Assembly (NCBI GenBank): GCA_036250195.1
Contig: JAVHZZ010000006.1
Span: 75,819,869-75,883,868, forward strand
Origin: Mixophyes australis
Lineage: Eukaryota; Chordata; Amphibia; Anura; Limnodynastidae
Length of the DNA stretch: 64,000 bases
Direction of reading: 5' to 3'
The notes beneath the pieces are model-generated. The model had not been told where the DNA came from. It ran no database searches and saw only the letters and a program-made list of their open reading frames with translations. Positions 22,975 to 34,140 of this stretch are shown here, one piece after another (within the stretch, counting starts at the first letter, position 1; every line of letters begins with the position of its first letter). The translations under genes and the position numbers were made by a program.

Positions 22975-24041
22975 GTCAAGAGTTTCAGTTGTTGTTCAGG
23001 CCAAAAACCAGAATCGGGAGGAAATGATCTACGTGACTTTGCCCGTGGAATGATTGTTGGTGTCAGACTGGGTGGTTTGAGTATCTCAGAAGCTGCTGAT
23101 CTCCTTGGATTTTCACACACAACAGTCACTAGAGCTTACAGAGAATGGTGCGCAAAACAAAAACATCCAGTGAGCAACAGTTGTATGGGCAAAAATGCCT
23201 TATTAATGAGAGAGGTCAGAGGAGAATGGTCAGACTGTTCAAAGCTGATGAGAAGTTGTCAGTAACTCAAATAACCAGTGGTGTGTAGAAGAGCATCTCT
23301 GAACACACAGCATGTGAAGCCTTGAAGTGGATGGGCTATATCAGTAGAATACCCCACTGGGTTTCATTCCTGTCAGCAAGAACAGGAAACTGAAGCTGCA
23401 ATAGACAATGGCACACCAAAACTGGAGAGTGGAAGACTGGAAAAAACGTTGAGTAGTCTGACGAATCTCGATTTCTGTTGTGATATGCCAGAATGGGGTG
23501 TTAGCAACATTAATCCATTAATCCATCCTGCCTTGTGACAACGGTGAAGGCTGGTGATAGTGGTGTAATGGTAGAGGGAATTATTTCTTGACACACATTA
23601 GGTTCCTTAATTCCAGTTAAGCATAGTTTAAATGCCACAGCCTACTTGAATATTGTTGCTGACCATATGCATCCCTTTAAGGTCGTCGACTATCCATCTT
23701 CTAAGACTACTTCCAGCAGGATAATGTGTCATGTCACAAAGAATGCATCATCTCAAGCTAGTAACATTAACATGACAATGAGTTTAATTTATTTCAAATG
23801 CCTCCAGAGTCACCAGATCTCCATCCAATAGAGTACCTTTGGGATGTGGTGGCAAGGGAGATTTGCAGTGCAGCCATCAAACCTGCAGCAGCTGTGTGAT
23901 GCTAAAAGTACCAGACTCGCTAAGGACTATTTCCAGCACCTTGATGAAGCAATGCTTTCAAGAATTCTGGCAGCTTTGGGATCAAAGGGGTAAACTATCC
24001 ACTACTAGAATGGTGTAACTAATAAAGTGGCCACTAAGTGC
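22975..24041 (+). pseudogene. Tc1/mariner element with degraded transposase
   Basis: The transposase cuts and pastes DNA at TA sites. Its N-terminal part is readable at 23023-23265 (DLRDFARGMIVGVRLGGLSI, LLGFSHTTVTRAYREW), a helix-turn-helix DNA-binding region. Later, DNA-level similarity continues through WSDESRF-like, QDNVSCH-like (about 23718) and SPDLHPIEYLWDVV-like (about 23812-23850) positions of the DDE domain, but stops and frameshifts interrupt them. The 3' inverted repeat AATAAAGTGGCCACTAAGTG ends at 24041. The matching 5' inverted repeat is absent. Dead, and a different Tc1 family from the one at 25958. Confidence 0.85.
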
Positions 24042-24109
24042 ATAGACAGTCACAAAGTGATGTTGTTTTTGGGGTCAAATGGTTGTTTGGGTTTAGAAAA
24101 AGAAAACAT

Positions 24110-24390
24110 GTAAGTTTTGTCTGAGTTGTGTAGATGGGTGGTGATCGTGTAGAATAGAGTAGGGAAGTTAAGAGTGTAGTTTGGAAATTGGATAAGCTTG
24201 TCTGAAGAGTTCAGTTTTCAGGGAATGATGGAAAGTTTGGAGGCCAGGGAAAAGTCTTGTTGTTTGAGGAAGGTAATGCCACAGATTGGGTGCAGCTCAA
24301 AAATAGCCAGAGTCACTGCTTTTTTGTAGAGGGGTGGAGTCGAGTTGGGAGATATTTTGAAACAGAAGAAATGTAGATATGGACAACTAC
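24110..24390 (-). pseudogene. L2-type LINE C-terminal fragment
   Basis: On the minus strand, a segment reading SLKTELFRQAYPIS (about 24190-24235) matches the tail of the L2 C-terminal domain, with degraded sequence upstream. Short, truncated and inactive. Confidence 0.6.
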
Positions 24391-24409
24391 TTAGTTGCCC
24401 TTTTTTATC

Positions 24410-24819
24410 TATATAACCTACAAGTTAACCCGTGCATGATACTCATGCATTCTAGTCAAATCAAGCTACTTAAGGTGTTAAAAAGGTTCTTGTCATGCAT
24501 TTGGGCCTAGCCCAGGCCTCCTTAGGGGAAGAGCGTTACATCCCGACGCAAGCGCCCTTTTTTAACGTGGTTTTGTCCACATGTCACCACCTCATCATTT
24601 TTTTCCATCACCTCATCCTTCATCTTCATCGCCACATCCTTCATCAAGCTACTTAAGGTGTTAAAAACTCCCCACTGTCACCCCCGGCAACCACCAACCA
24701 CTCCCAACTGTCACTTCTCCTTCAAGAAATATATAGGTCAGTGTATAACTCTGCCCAGCAGGTGGCGCTGCAGCTTGTTTTTTTTTTTCACACACGCCAC
24801 TAGGCATTTATATAGTAGA
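24410..24819 (-). mobile_element. Possible Helitron-like element with internal direct repeat
   Basis: On the minus strand it begins TCTACTATATAAATGCC at 24819, preceded by A, the form of a Helitron 5' end. At the other side GTGCATGATACTCATGCAT (24432-24450) forms a small hairpin as near Helitron 3' ends, but the last bases are not a clean CTRR. A 24-base exact direct repeat (24461-24484 and 24644-24667, containing AAGCTACTTAAGGTG) and CATCACCTCATC-type runs lie inside. No Rep/helicase is encoded. Confidence 0.35.
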
Positions 24820-25955
24820 TTCTGCTACATCTCGCTACTTTGATATATATGCTACATTAGCCACCTTTGAATTCTGTGGAACAATATAGGAGCCGCTACC
24901 ACATATGCGCTATTTGATCTGAGTGGAGAGTGTCTTGGCTTGACACACAGTCATTCCACGCATCCTGTTTATCCAGCATGAATTAGATCCAGATCTCTAT
25001 CAAGAGCTGCACACCAGGCCGGTCTCACACTTAGCTGTGAACCGCGGACAACGCCAGCTCTATGGATCCAAGCTATCCGCTTGTGCACAGATAAGTTATT
25101 CTCCGTTAGAAAATGGGATATTGCTGATATTATCTGTATGAGTTGTATGCACCAGATACGAAGGATCTCCATATTATCATTGGTTAATCAGTGACATTTA
25201 GGAGAGCATTCTCCATTGGAGTCCGCATCTGATGCAAGCTATGTGGAGCGGTCTTGGCTCTTTCTTATTTTAACACGGGCAGAGACAGTGAGTACATTTA
25301 ACATCAATTGTTCATGGTGGAGCTGTTTATTATAAATCAATATAGGGTATGGATGGAAATTTTATGATGTTTGCAAACACACATTATTGAAGAAGCTCGA
25401 GCGCCAGCCCTACATTATCCGTGTGTGAACTACGGAATTATATAAAGCTCCATATAGATATCAAGACATCATCACTCACCTAGCTGTGACCCATCATAAT
25501 TTACCACGGACAATTGTGGCATTATAAGCATTTATTTCTGTGGAACTACTCCGAATGCTCTAATTTCTACTACTACAACATTAGCTACAATCGAGACAGC
25601 TGTCATATTGACTTAGTAGCGCTATTTCCGAATAACAACTCATGAGCATCGTTATTTACATACTTATAATATATCACAGTGCACTGTGATTCACTATATG
25701 TGGAGTGGTGTCTTATTAACACTGTTTATTTTAGCAATATTAGGTTATTTTTATGTTATATTATTATAATAAATTTGCATATTTGATGATTCGTGACTCA
25801 GACCCTATTTTTCCATTTGAGACAGTCAGGTCTGTAGCTCTGCATTTCCCGTTTTTAGAAGAAGTGTAGATGTTTGTTGGTGCAGTTTTGTTTATGGATT
25901 TGTATGTTAATTTAAGTATTTTATATTGGATTTGTTAAGATACCAGCAACCGATG
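24820..25955. other. No recognised gene; possible old repeat
   Basis: No domain found. GCACTGTG/CAGTGC palindromic words near 25677-25688 and GGAGAG...GTCTTGGCT words recurring at about 24926 and 25244 suggest an old repeat, unclassified. Confidence 0.35.
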
Positions 25956-26035
25956 TACAGTCATGGCCAAAAGTTTTGAGAATGACACAAATATTATTTT
26001 TCACAAAGCCTGCTGCCCTGGCGCGGGCTGGCAAA

Positions 26036-27040
26036 CAGAGCCGGATTTACACCTCATGGGGCCCTAGGCAAGATATCTGTTTGCCCCCCCCTTCACACAC
26101 ACAGTGGCCCCTCACACACACAGTGGCCCCTCACACACACATAATACACACAAACTGTGGCCCCTCACACACATAATACACACAAACAGTGGCCCCTCAC
26201 ACACACATAATACACACACACACAGTGGCCCCTCACACACACATAATACACACACACAGTGGCCCCTCACACACACATAATACACGCACACAGTGGCCCC
26301 TCACACACACATAATACACACAAGCAGTGGCCCCTCACACACACACACACACACACACATAATACATGCACGCAGTGGCCACTCACACACACACACAATA
26401 CACGCATGCAGTGGCCCCACACACACAATACACACACACAGTGGCCCCTCACACACACACACAATACACGCACGCAGTGGCCCCACACACACACACACAC
26501 ATAATACACGCACGCAGTGGCCCCTCACACACACATAATACACGCACGCAGTGGCCCCTCACACACACATAATACACGCAGTGGCCCCTCACACACACAT
26601 AATACACGCACACAGTGGCCCCTCACACACACATAATACACGCACACAGTGGCCCGTGACACACATAATACATACAGACAATGGCCCCTCACACACACAT
26701 AATACACACACTATTAATATACTACCCTACCCCTCCCCCAACTTACCTTTTTCCATCTAGGAGCTGTGGACTGGAGTCTTCACCCCCTTCACACATGGGA
26801 CGGCAGCTGTCATGTGGTGCACGTCCCATGTGACACACAGCAGGCCACACAGAGGAGGGAGGGTGGAGACCAGCCACCACACTAGCCCCATGTGGCCCCT
26901 CCCCCCTCACCCCCGCAACTCGGGGGAGGGGCCAATTTATTTCTTTTTTTCAATTGGTTCTTGTCCCCCCAGCTGGGCCCCCCGAGAGCCGCTAGGCCCT
27001 AGGCAGGTGCCTAGGTTGCCTAGCAGTAAATCCGGCCCTG
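26036..27040. mobile_element. hAT element nested in a hAT element
   Basis: Terminal inverted repeats CAGAGCCGGATTTAC at the left and GTAAATCCGGCCCTG at the right, 14 of 15 paired. Target duplication CTGGCAAA (26028-26035) and CTGACAAA (27041-27048), 7 of 8. Inside are a large CA-rich minisatellite (26090-26706) and a CCTAGGCAGGTGCCTAGG hairpin near the right end. It encodes no transposase, so it is non-autonomous. Confidence 0.88.
26090..26706. repeat. CA-rich minisatellite, ~34-base unit, ~18 copies
   Basis: The unit is approximately GTGGCCCCTCACACACACAT followed by AATACACGCACGCA. Copies differ by CA-run length and by single-base changes (CACA versus CGCA). Long open frames on both strands (Thr-His or Cys-Val rich) are by-products of the repeat. 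Confidence 0.95.
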
Positions 27041-27591
27041 CTGACAAATGTCAGCCCGGGGGGCGCACAGGTGGCCGCATCATAAGACACGCAATGCGGC
27101 TGCGTCAGCGCACAGGCGGCCGCATCACATGCACCCGTCTGTGCGATGACGCGGCCGCGTCGCATGTCTTGTGATGCGGCCGCCGGTAATATTAAGGTTA
27201 TATTGCATCCACGGGGGGGGGGGGGGGCCGGCCCAAAGAGTGGTCAGACTCAGCGGCCCGTCCCTGAGGCTGCTGCTTAGTTTTTATGATGGCAATTTGC
27301 ATATACTCCAGAATGTCATGAAGAATGATCAGATGAATTGCAATTAATTTTAAAGTCCCTCTTTGCGATGACAATGAACTTTATCCCAAAAACAACATTA
27401 CCACTGCATTTCAGCCTTGCAAAAAAAGGTTGAGCTGACATCAGGTCAGTGACTCTCTTGTTAACACAGGTGAGAGTGTGGACGAGAACAAGGCTGGAGA
27501 TCACTCTGTCAAGCTGATTGAGTTAGAATAACAGACTGAAAACTTTAAAAGGAAGGTGTTGCTTGAAATAATTGTTCTTCCTCTGTTAACC

Positions 27592-28125
27592 ATGGTTATC
27601 TGCAAGGATACATGTGCAGTTATCATTGCTTTGCACAAAAAGGACAACACATTCAAGGATATTGCTGATAGTAAGATTGCACCTAAATCAACCATTTATC
27701 GGATCATCAAAAACTTCAAGGAGAGAGGTGCAGGAGTTGTGAAGAAGGCTTCAGGGCGCCCAAGAACATTCAGCAAGCGCCAGGTTCATCTGCTAAAGTT
27801 GATTCAACTGCAGGATCGGGGCACCACCAGTGCAGAGCTTGCTCAGGAATGGCAGCAGGCAGCTGTGAGTGCATCTGCATGCCCAGTGAGGCGAAGACTT
27901 TGGAGGATGGCCTGGTGTCAAGAAGGCCAGCAGAGAAGCCACTTCTCTCCAGAAAAAAACATCAGGACCAGACTGACATTCTGCAAAATGTACAGAGATT
28001 GGACTGCTGAAGACTGGGGTAAAGTCATTTTCTCTGATGAATCCCCTTTCAGATTGATTGGGGCATCTAGAAAAGTGCAGTACATTTGTAATGTCTTATG
28101 TGTGTTTTTTGTATATTTTATGTAA
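27592..28125 (+). pseudogene. Tc1 transposase, truncated
   Basis: The start was chosen at ATG 27592 because AACCATGG is a good vertebrate context; codons upstream in frame lack Tc1 similarity. The N-terminal paired-like helix-turn-helix region (CAVIIALHKK..., STIYRIIKNFKERG, KKASGRPRTF) spans about residues 1-60. A second HTH follows (LIQLQDRGTTSAELAQEWQQ). About 25 residues near 27895-27965 are out of frame through two compensating indels, and then KMYRDWTAEDWGKVIFSDES carries the first catalytic Asp. Similarity ends at about 28076, so the second Asp and the Glu are absent; the remaining residues to the stop are unrelated. About 178 residues where a Tc1 transposase has about 340. Inactive. 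Confidence 0.88.
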
Positions 28126-29656
28126 AATGAAATATATTTTTTTCAACTAAAAAAGTGATTATTGACCCTATTAAGTATTGGACAGCTTAGAAAACTAAGT
28201 GCAAAATTAGGTAGTCCCATAGTTTTGCATTCAATTCTCATGTACAGTTCCACTACAGAAACTAGGATGCACATTAGCCAAAAAAACGAACAAAAAGACA
28301 CTCATGTCTACAGACTACATCAAAGGAATAGGGGTGAGACCTGAATATGAGAGAGACAAAGCTTCAGTGATTCTTTTTAGGTATCAAGAATTAAAGAGAA
28401 AAATAATTAAACAAACAACATTATAACACAAATGATACAGATTGATGAAAAGTGACATTAGATGAATGGAAGAAAATATTTGACTAGTTGTTAAGAGCTT
28501 TACCTAAACTTTGCCATATTCAATTTTTTTATAAAATAAATTGCTATGATGAGCCATATACAATGTATGTATCAAGATATGGAAATTCATAATGGCACTG
28601 TCAGGTTCTTGCATTTTTTTAATTAAATGGACGAGAGAACAGGGAAGTACATTCTGGATAAATCTCTTTGGCTCAGTCCACAGCCTCAGAATGCTACACA
28701 CCAGGGCTATGCAAAATTTAATAGCTACATCTGGTAACAAGTATAAATAAGGGAGGTGTTAAGTCCTTCAAATACCCAAGGTCAGAGTTGAAGGTTGTTT
28801 ATTCAAATGGTTTAAATTTATAATAATGATTAACCCCTGTGATGCAGAAAGAACTATTATTTATTGAAGAGAATTCTTTAAACAAAACAACCACATAAAG
28901 ATGGTCAGGACAGGTGGATAGCACATGCATAAATAAACAATACAGCTGTATTGACATTAAAGCTATGAGGAAAATTCAGCAAATTCAGCCAACAATCTCT
29001 TTGTAGAGTGACAGAAGGAAGAATAAATATACAGTAGTAAATTGGCCAGACAGTGGCATGGAGCAGTGGCACCCCATACAAAAAGTGACCACCACCTTCA
29101 AAGGAAAAATGCCTGGCCCCAATGCCATCAAACCAATTGTTCTTTGCACATATGACTGATTCTCATATCCCCAATAGTGCTTTTTCACAATATTTAACAT
29201 TTTTATACAAAAAGAAGCTTAATATACAAATTATTATGCTGTCTAGAACATACAATACACAAATTAGTAGGATAGCATATAAAATAGACTACATTCTGGT
29301 GGGTAGTGTACAAAGCAGGCCACATACTGGTGGCAATTGGTCATTCTCATGACTTGTAGTAAAGCTGAGCTAGTCTAATGGCAAACCTGCAATTCAAGAC
29401 ATGAGGCAAGGGGGCACATAGCATATGCAGAGACAAGAAATCTGTCACGGGTATCAGGACTGAAGATTTTCCTGCTGGTACTGGCACGGCTAAACTGAGA
29501 GGCTTCTCCAGTGATCCCCGCAAGGAGGTTTTGGTTTTTCTGCAAAGAGACGTGCAATTCGAGGCCTTCCCAGTTAGCCACCAGCGAGGTAATTGGTGAA
29601 CAAGCGTGGACATGCAATTCAAAGTCAAACCATGCGGGCAATGGAAGTACCGAAGG
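28126..29656. other. No recognised gene
   Basis: Nothing coding. A small diverged tandem motif, TGGTGGGTAGTGTACAAAGC at 29298-29317 and again with TGGTGG at 29331, recurs at 60467-60535. The remainder is unassigned. Confidence 0.4.
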
Positions 29657-29838
29657 CAGGCCCGGCGCTCCCATTAGGCAACCTTAGGCAGTTGCCTAGG
29701 GCGCTGGGACCTGCAGGGCGCCGCTGACTAGATTTTCTTATCCAGTCAGCGGTGTGGGAAATAAGTGCAGCGGCGGAGGAGCGCCTGCTGCTCTTTTGTA
29801 GTGGCCGCTGCCGTCCTCTTAGAAGAGGGTGGCGGTGG
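29657..29838 (+). mobile_element. hAT-like terminus
   Basis: CAGGCCCGGCGCTCCCATTA, then GGCAGTTGCCTAGGGCGC, GC-rich sequence and a CGCTGACTAG...CAGTCAGCG hairpin. This is the same type of end as at 50874. The other terminus is not visible; the L2 LINE begins directly after. Confidence 0.6.
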
Positions 29839-31104
29839 TCACTAAAAACCACCTCTGCTCTGCTTCCTTTATCAGTTGGAGTACCACAAGGCTCAGTACT
29901 AGGTCCTCTGCTATTCTCTATCTACACCACTTCTCTTGGAAAACTAATAAGCTTCTTTGGATTTCAGTATCATCTCTATGCAGATAATAGACAAAATTAT
30001 TTATCCTCTTCTGATCTCTCACCGTCTGAGTTGTCCCGCGTTACTGACTGTCTTTCTGCTATTTCATCTTGGATGGCTTCTCGCCAACTCAAACTCAATC
30101 TTTCAAAAACTAACATTCCCACCCACTAACAGAAGCTGCCTACCTGACATATCTATTTCTGTTGACAATATGACCCTAAATCCCACCCCAACTGCTCGCT
30201 GCCTAGGTGTTATCCTTAACTCACAATTATCCTTTGCTCCCCACATCGATTCTATATTTATATCATGTTGCATACATCTAAAAATCATTTCCAGAATACG
30301 TATATATCTCACACAAGACACTGCAAAAACTTTAACACAGGTGCTCCTCATCTCCGGCATTGACTATTGCAATTCCCTCCTTACTGGTCTTTCCCAAATC
30401 AGATTCTTACCCCTACTATCTATTTAGCACGCAGCAGCTAGATTAATTTTCCTTGCAAACAGTTCTTCCTCTGCCGAGTCACTCTATCATTCTCTACACT
30501 GGTTGCCTGATTTTTAATGAATCCAATATAAAATCCTTCTACTAACATACAAGGCAATCAACAAAATTGCACCAACATACATCTCCTCAATTGTCTCAGA
30601 ATATCTTCATAGTCGACACCTTCAGTTCTGCACAAGATCTGCGTCTCTCTTCCACTCTCATCACATGCTCCTAACTCTCTCTCGCACAATAAGACTTTCC
30701 TCTAGTCTTCAACCCTTCAAGCATTCTCTGCAAACTCACCTCTTCATGCAAACTTATAATATTCCTCAACCACCCTCTTACTCTCCCTAGGATAACCTAT
30801 TACCACCCTCTACACAGTTCACACAAGACAACAACCTTGTGACCAACATTGCTGTGTGGACTGGATCATATAGCCCACTAAGTACTTTTTACCTTTGTAC
30901 TCTAGCTGGACCAATATGCAATATGTAGCACTTCTCCTCGTGTATCAAACTCCCATTGTCCCATAGATTGTAAGCTTGCGAGTTGGGCCCTCTTACTTCT
31001 CTATCTGTATGTATTATCCAGAATTGTTTAATTATTGTTTTTTCCCAGTTGTAAAGCGCTACGGAATTTGCTGGCGCTATATAAACAAATGTTAATGATG
31101 ATTC
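29839..31104 (+). pseudogene. L2-type LINE 3' half with complete 3' tail
   Basis: RT blocks are [15 protein letters not shown] (about 29880-29925), the catalytic box YADN at 29977-29988 (normally YADD), [17 protein letters not shown] (about 30063-30115), CLGVILNSQLSF (about 30200-30235) and IDYCNSLLTGL (about 30359-30393). Then come YKAINKIAPTYI (about 30549-30585) and SLQTHLFM (about 30727-30750). The 3' UTR has AGATTGTAAGCTTGCGAG, TTGTAAAGCGCTACGGAATT and GGCGCTATATAAACAAATG at 31030-31092. Two frame changes, around 30125 and 30427, plus the YADN change mean it is inactive. Reverse transcription at a nicked target would be its role when intact. Confidence 0.9.
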
Positions 31105-31599
31105 AGTCAAAATGTATTTTGGAAATCCTGAACCAGATATATGTCATCTTGATGGAAAGGGTGATGTTGACATGATAATGCTGATTTTATTTCATTATGC
31201 AATTTAATTTGCTTTATTCAAATATATGATTTAATATATGTGCTATGCATGATTTAATCTCTTGCTATAAAATGCTTGTCTTACACAGGTCTTGCCAGTT
31301 AAAAAATGCAGAACAATGTACCAACTCAAACCAGGGGTCAAATTGGGCTGGTATACGGTGGTATGTGATACCGGCACATCTCCTACTGCCTTCATTGTGA
31401 AATTAACAAAATTAACAAATTCCATTCACTTACACTTTCCATGCTGGCACTTCTTAATTTACACTTTGACTACTGAGTATCCTGCTTTTCCTGTGATTTG
31501 ACAAATAAAGCTTATTTACTTTGAACATATGCTTTAACCTACTTCAACAACCCTACCTCAATTGGTTAAAAGCAGTTCTACCCATGCAGTCAGTATACA
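31105..31599. other. No recognised gene or repeat
   Basis: AT-rich with short frames lacking domains. Confidence 0.4.
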
Positions 31600-31849
31600 C
31601 AGTGTTGTAATGGCCCACGGGGGAAATGCCCGTTGGGCCCAACTGTCGGAAAGCGACGCCCCCTTTGTGCAGGGGGCAGGGTCAAGTGCATGTACCAGGG
31701 GTGCCAGATGTATGCCTTCCTAGGCTGGTTCTATAATGGACTGCTGGACAGGATTGAAAGAAGAAGGAAATCCTCCTCTTCCTTGTTCCTGTAGGAGGGG
31801 TCGGAATTACATGACCCTCTTCTTGCTGCAGCTGCTGGAGACAAGGTAA

Positions 31850-32116
31850 GTGTAATATGTATGTATGTATGTATAGTGTGTGATTTTAAAATGCTGTATA
31901 GACTGGTGTGTATATGTGTGTATGTGTGTGTGTGTGTGTGTAAATGGTTAAAATGCTGTAGGGACATGTGTGTGTATAAATTGTTAAAATGCTATAGAGA
32001 CGTGTGTGTGTAAATTGGTAAAATGCTTTAGAGACATGTGTGTGCATTTGTATGAATGGTTAAACTGCTGTAGGGACGTGTGTGTGTGCTGAAATGGTTA
32101 AACTGCTGTAGCGACT

Positions 32117-32151
<35 letters not shown>

Positions 32152-32175
32152 CAAGGGATAACATGCTGTATGGAC
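31850..32175. repeat. TG-rich minisatellite, ~7 units
   Basis: The repeating core TTAAAATGCTGTAGAGAC is followed by a TGTGTG run of varying length. Cores lie near 31887, 31948, 31984, 32019, 32063, 32099 and 32161. Core variants (AAACTGCTG, AACATGCTG) mark separate units. Confidence 0.85.
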
Positions 32176-32445
32176 CACTAGCGGATCCAGAGGTGGGGGT
32201 GTATAATTGGGGCTTGCAGTAGCCAGCAGCATCCTCTACCTGCCTCTCTGCCGCCAGGCACCTGGCACCTGTTCTTAGTGTGCGGTCGCAGGCAGCTCGT
32301 CCTGCTAAGATTGAAGGGGGGACAGTTGCCCATCAAAGTGATGGTGTCCTCCCCTAAGGGAATGTATTGATCTGGTAGGGATTGGCGTGTGGGTCCTATG
32401 TAAAGGGTTAATATATTGTGAGGATTAGTGGGTCCCCTCCCGGCT

Positions 32446-32612
32446 CCAGGCACCCCATCTGACTGGCACCCCATCTCTCACACTTTCCTTCCCTGCGCCA
32501 GGGCTCCCCATCTACCACACTTTTCTTTCCCTGCATCCGGGCACCCCATCTGCCACACTTTCCATCCCTGCGTCCGGGCACCCCCTCTACCACACTTTCT
32601 TTCCCTGCTGCT
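32446..32612. repeat. ~41-base minisatellite, 4 units
   Basis: Unit GGGCACCCCATCTGCCACAC followed by TTTCCTTCCCTGCGTCC, with copies at about 32461, 32499, 32539 and 32577. Confidence 0.9.
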
Positions 32613-32814
32613 GCATTGTTCACCACTGTCAGTCTCCCGGTGCTGTCACTGGCCCCGTCAAAACATTTCTCTTTACTTCTGAATGACATCTCCTGCTGCT
32701 GTATCTTATCTGCCACCATTCTCCCCTACCTGACTCTAGATTGTCCTCCCTGCACCTCTTTCATAGCAATGGAAAAGCTGGATAATAGAAGAGAGAAGAC
32801 AGAGGAGAGAATGA

Positions 32815-32950
32815 GAGAAAAGAAAAAGTGATTACATTCACTCCGAGGCAAGTGCATGTTTGTATGCATATATATATATATATATATTATATTTTTTTTC
32901 ATACATGCACTTGCCTAGATCAGAGTGAATGTAATCACTTTTTTCTTTTC
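32815..32950. repeat. AT-centred palindrome
   Basis: Arms AAGTGATTACATTCACTC and GAGTGAATGTAATCACTT, plus GGCAAGTGCATG and CATGCACTTGCC, close on a (TA)n/T-run core at about 32868-32900. It is a cruciform-capable structure of the same design as 22852-22952 but unrelated in sequence. Confidence 0.85.
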
Positions 32951-33067
32951 TATATATATATTTTTGTATTTTTTGTTATTTTTAGGATCATGAAATAGCG
33001 TTTCAGGTGCAACATATTTAAAATATGGATAACATAACTTAAATAAGATATGTTTTTTTTTTACCAT

Positions 33068-33204
33068 GGTCTCCGCTATTCTGTCTTCAGCCTGGCTGTC
33101 ACCGTGATAGCCAGGCACCAGGATCCGATCGCAGGGGTGGAGGATTCATTCCCCCTGCGATCATGTGCTCTGCCTGTGACAGATAAGACAGAATAGCGGA
33201 GACC
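33068..33204. repeat. Cloverleaf-like nested inverted repeats
   Basis: Outer stem: 33068-33087 pairs perfectly with 33185-33204 over 20 bases (GGTCTCCGCTATTCTGTCTT). Inside are two further hairpins: GCCTGGCT/AGCCAGGC (33090-33097 with 33109-33116) and GATCGCAGGGG/CCCCTGCGATC (33127-33137 with 33152-33162). No known RNA family recognised. Confidence 0.7.
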
Positions 33205-33679
33205 AGCGGCGGGCCCCAGGTAAGTCTTTGCTGAGCTGTTGTACCAGGCCCCCTGGTGAGCCTGGGCCCGGTACAACAGTACCCCCCGTACCCCCCTGAT
33301 GGCGGCCCTGGTGCCGCTACTTACACTTAAGCTGTTGTTTTCAAACCTTACACTGTCTAGCTGACGTGATGACTTATTTACTGACTTGAGGCTGCAACAG
33401 AGGATTTGAAAAAACAGTTCAAATGGAAGTAGGAGCTCAGTGCTGAGGACCTATAGTGTTCCAAAAGAAAAAGTTAATTTTATTCCCCCCTCTAGTGGCA
33501 AGTCTCTGGTGGTTGGCCATGCTGCTTCAGTGGTGCTCTGTTACATTGCATTGCCAACCACATGCTTTTTCATGGGCCCCTACCATTGCATTTCCCTGGT
33601 GGGCCCTTCATGTCCAAGTCCGACACTGGGTATACATACAGGAGTAAACAATTTATGACTTTGTTAAAGACTCTGGTAC

Positions 33680-34140
33680 TTACTTAGGCAGTCTGAGGTC
33701 TCTAACGTCTCTCAGCTACTGCAACCTCCTCCTCTCTTGCCTCCCTCTCACCTACCTCTCCCCACTTCATTCCTCAACTCTGCTGCTCAACAGATATTCT
33801 TCTATCGTCAGTCTGCTCACACCTCCCTTCTCTGGCTCCCTGTCCCCCTACAGAATCCAGTTGAAGCTCCTCACCCTCACCTATAAAGCTGTCAGCCACT
33901 CTTTTCCCATTCACATTTCCAACTTCATCTCTCTCCTGACATCTGCTCTGCCAATAACTGTCACCTCACCTTTTCAATGATTATCTCTACACACTCCTGC
34001 TTCTAAGACTTCTGCCATGCTGTTACTCACCTATGGAACTCACAACCATGGTCAATCTGACTGTCCACTAGATTCCATGATTTCAAACACACCCTAAAAA
34101 CCTTTATTGGCAGAAACCTATTATCAGGGCACTTGTGCTG
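33680..34140 (+). pseudogene. L2-type LINE C-terminal fragment
   Basis: Blocks SYCNLLLSCLPLTYLS (about 33716-33763) and SLSPYRIQLKLLTLTYKAVS (about 33837-33897) are followed by degraded WNSQPW-like and HTLKTFI-like tail segments near 34035 and 34092. Truncated and frameshifted. Confidence 0.75.

Larger units (their letters stand above)
26018..27266. mobile_element. hAT element inserted in Tc1 (same family as 47312-47609)
   Basis: Left end CTGGCGCGGGCTGGC, right end GCGGCCCGTCCCTG, with interior GGGGGCGCACAGGTGGCCGC, repeated GCGGCCGC and a G15 run at 27213-27227. All of these recur in the complete copy at 47312-47609. Flanks AGCCTGCTGCC (26007-26017) and AGGCTGCTGCT (27267-27277) agree at 9 of 11 positions, fitting a duplicated target. 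Split by a second hAT element at 26036. Non-coding. Confidence 0.8.
25958..28076 (+). mobile_element. Tc1/mariner element hosting two nested hAT elements
   Basis: The 5' inverted repeat starts CAGTCATGGCCAAAAGTTTT after a TA at 25956-25957. It continues to 26017, stops, and resumes at about 27270 with TGCTGCTTAGTTTTTATGAT, then AATTTGCATATACTCCAGAA and the transposase at 27592. The 1250 bases between are foreign (hAT elements at 26018 and 26036). The 3' half of the element, including the second inverted repeat, is missing after about 28076. Confidence 0.88.

Noticed and set aside
26259..26760. Thr/His-rich plus-strand and Cys/Val-rich minus-strand frames
   Set aside because: By-products of the CA-rich tandem array; several frames are open at once on both strands.
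27060..27180. CpG island suggesting a promoter
   Set aside because: The CpGs lie in the body of the hAT element, which also occurs at 47312-47609 in an unrelated place.
32178..32719. Two minus-strand frames of about 100 residues, Gly/Arg rich
   Set aside because: They overlap the 41-base minisatellite and read through it; nothing resembles a known protein.
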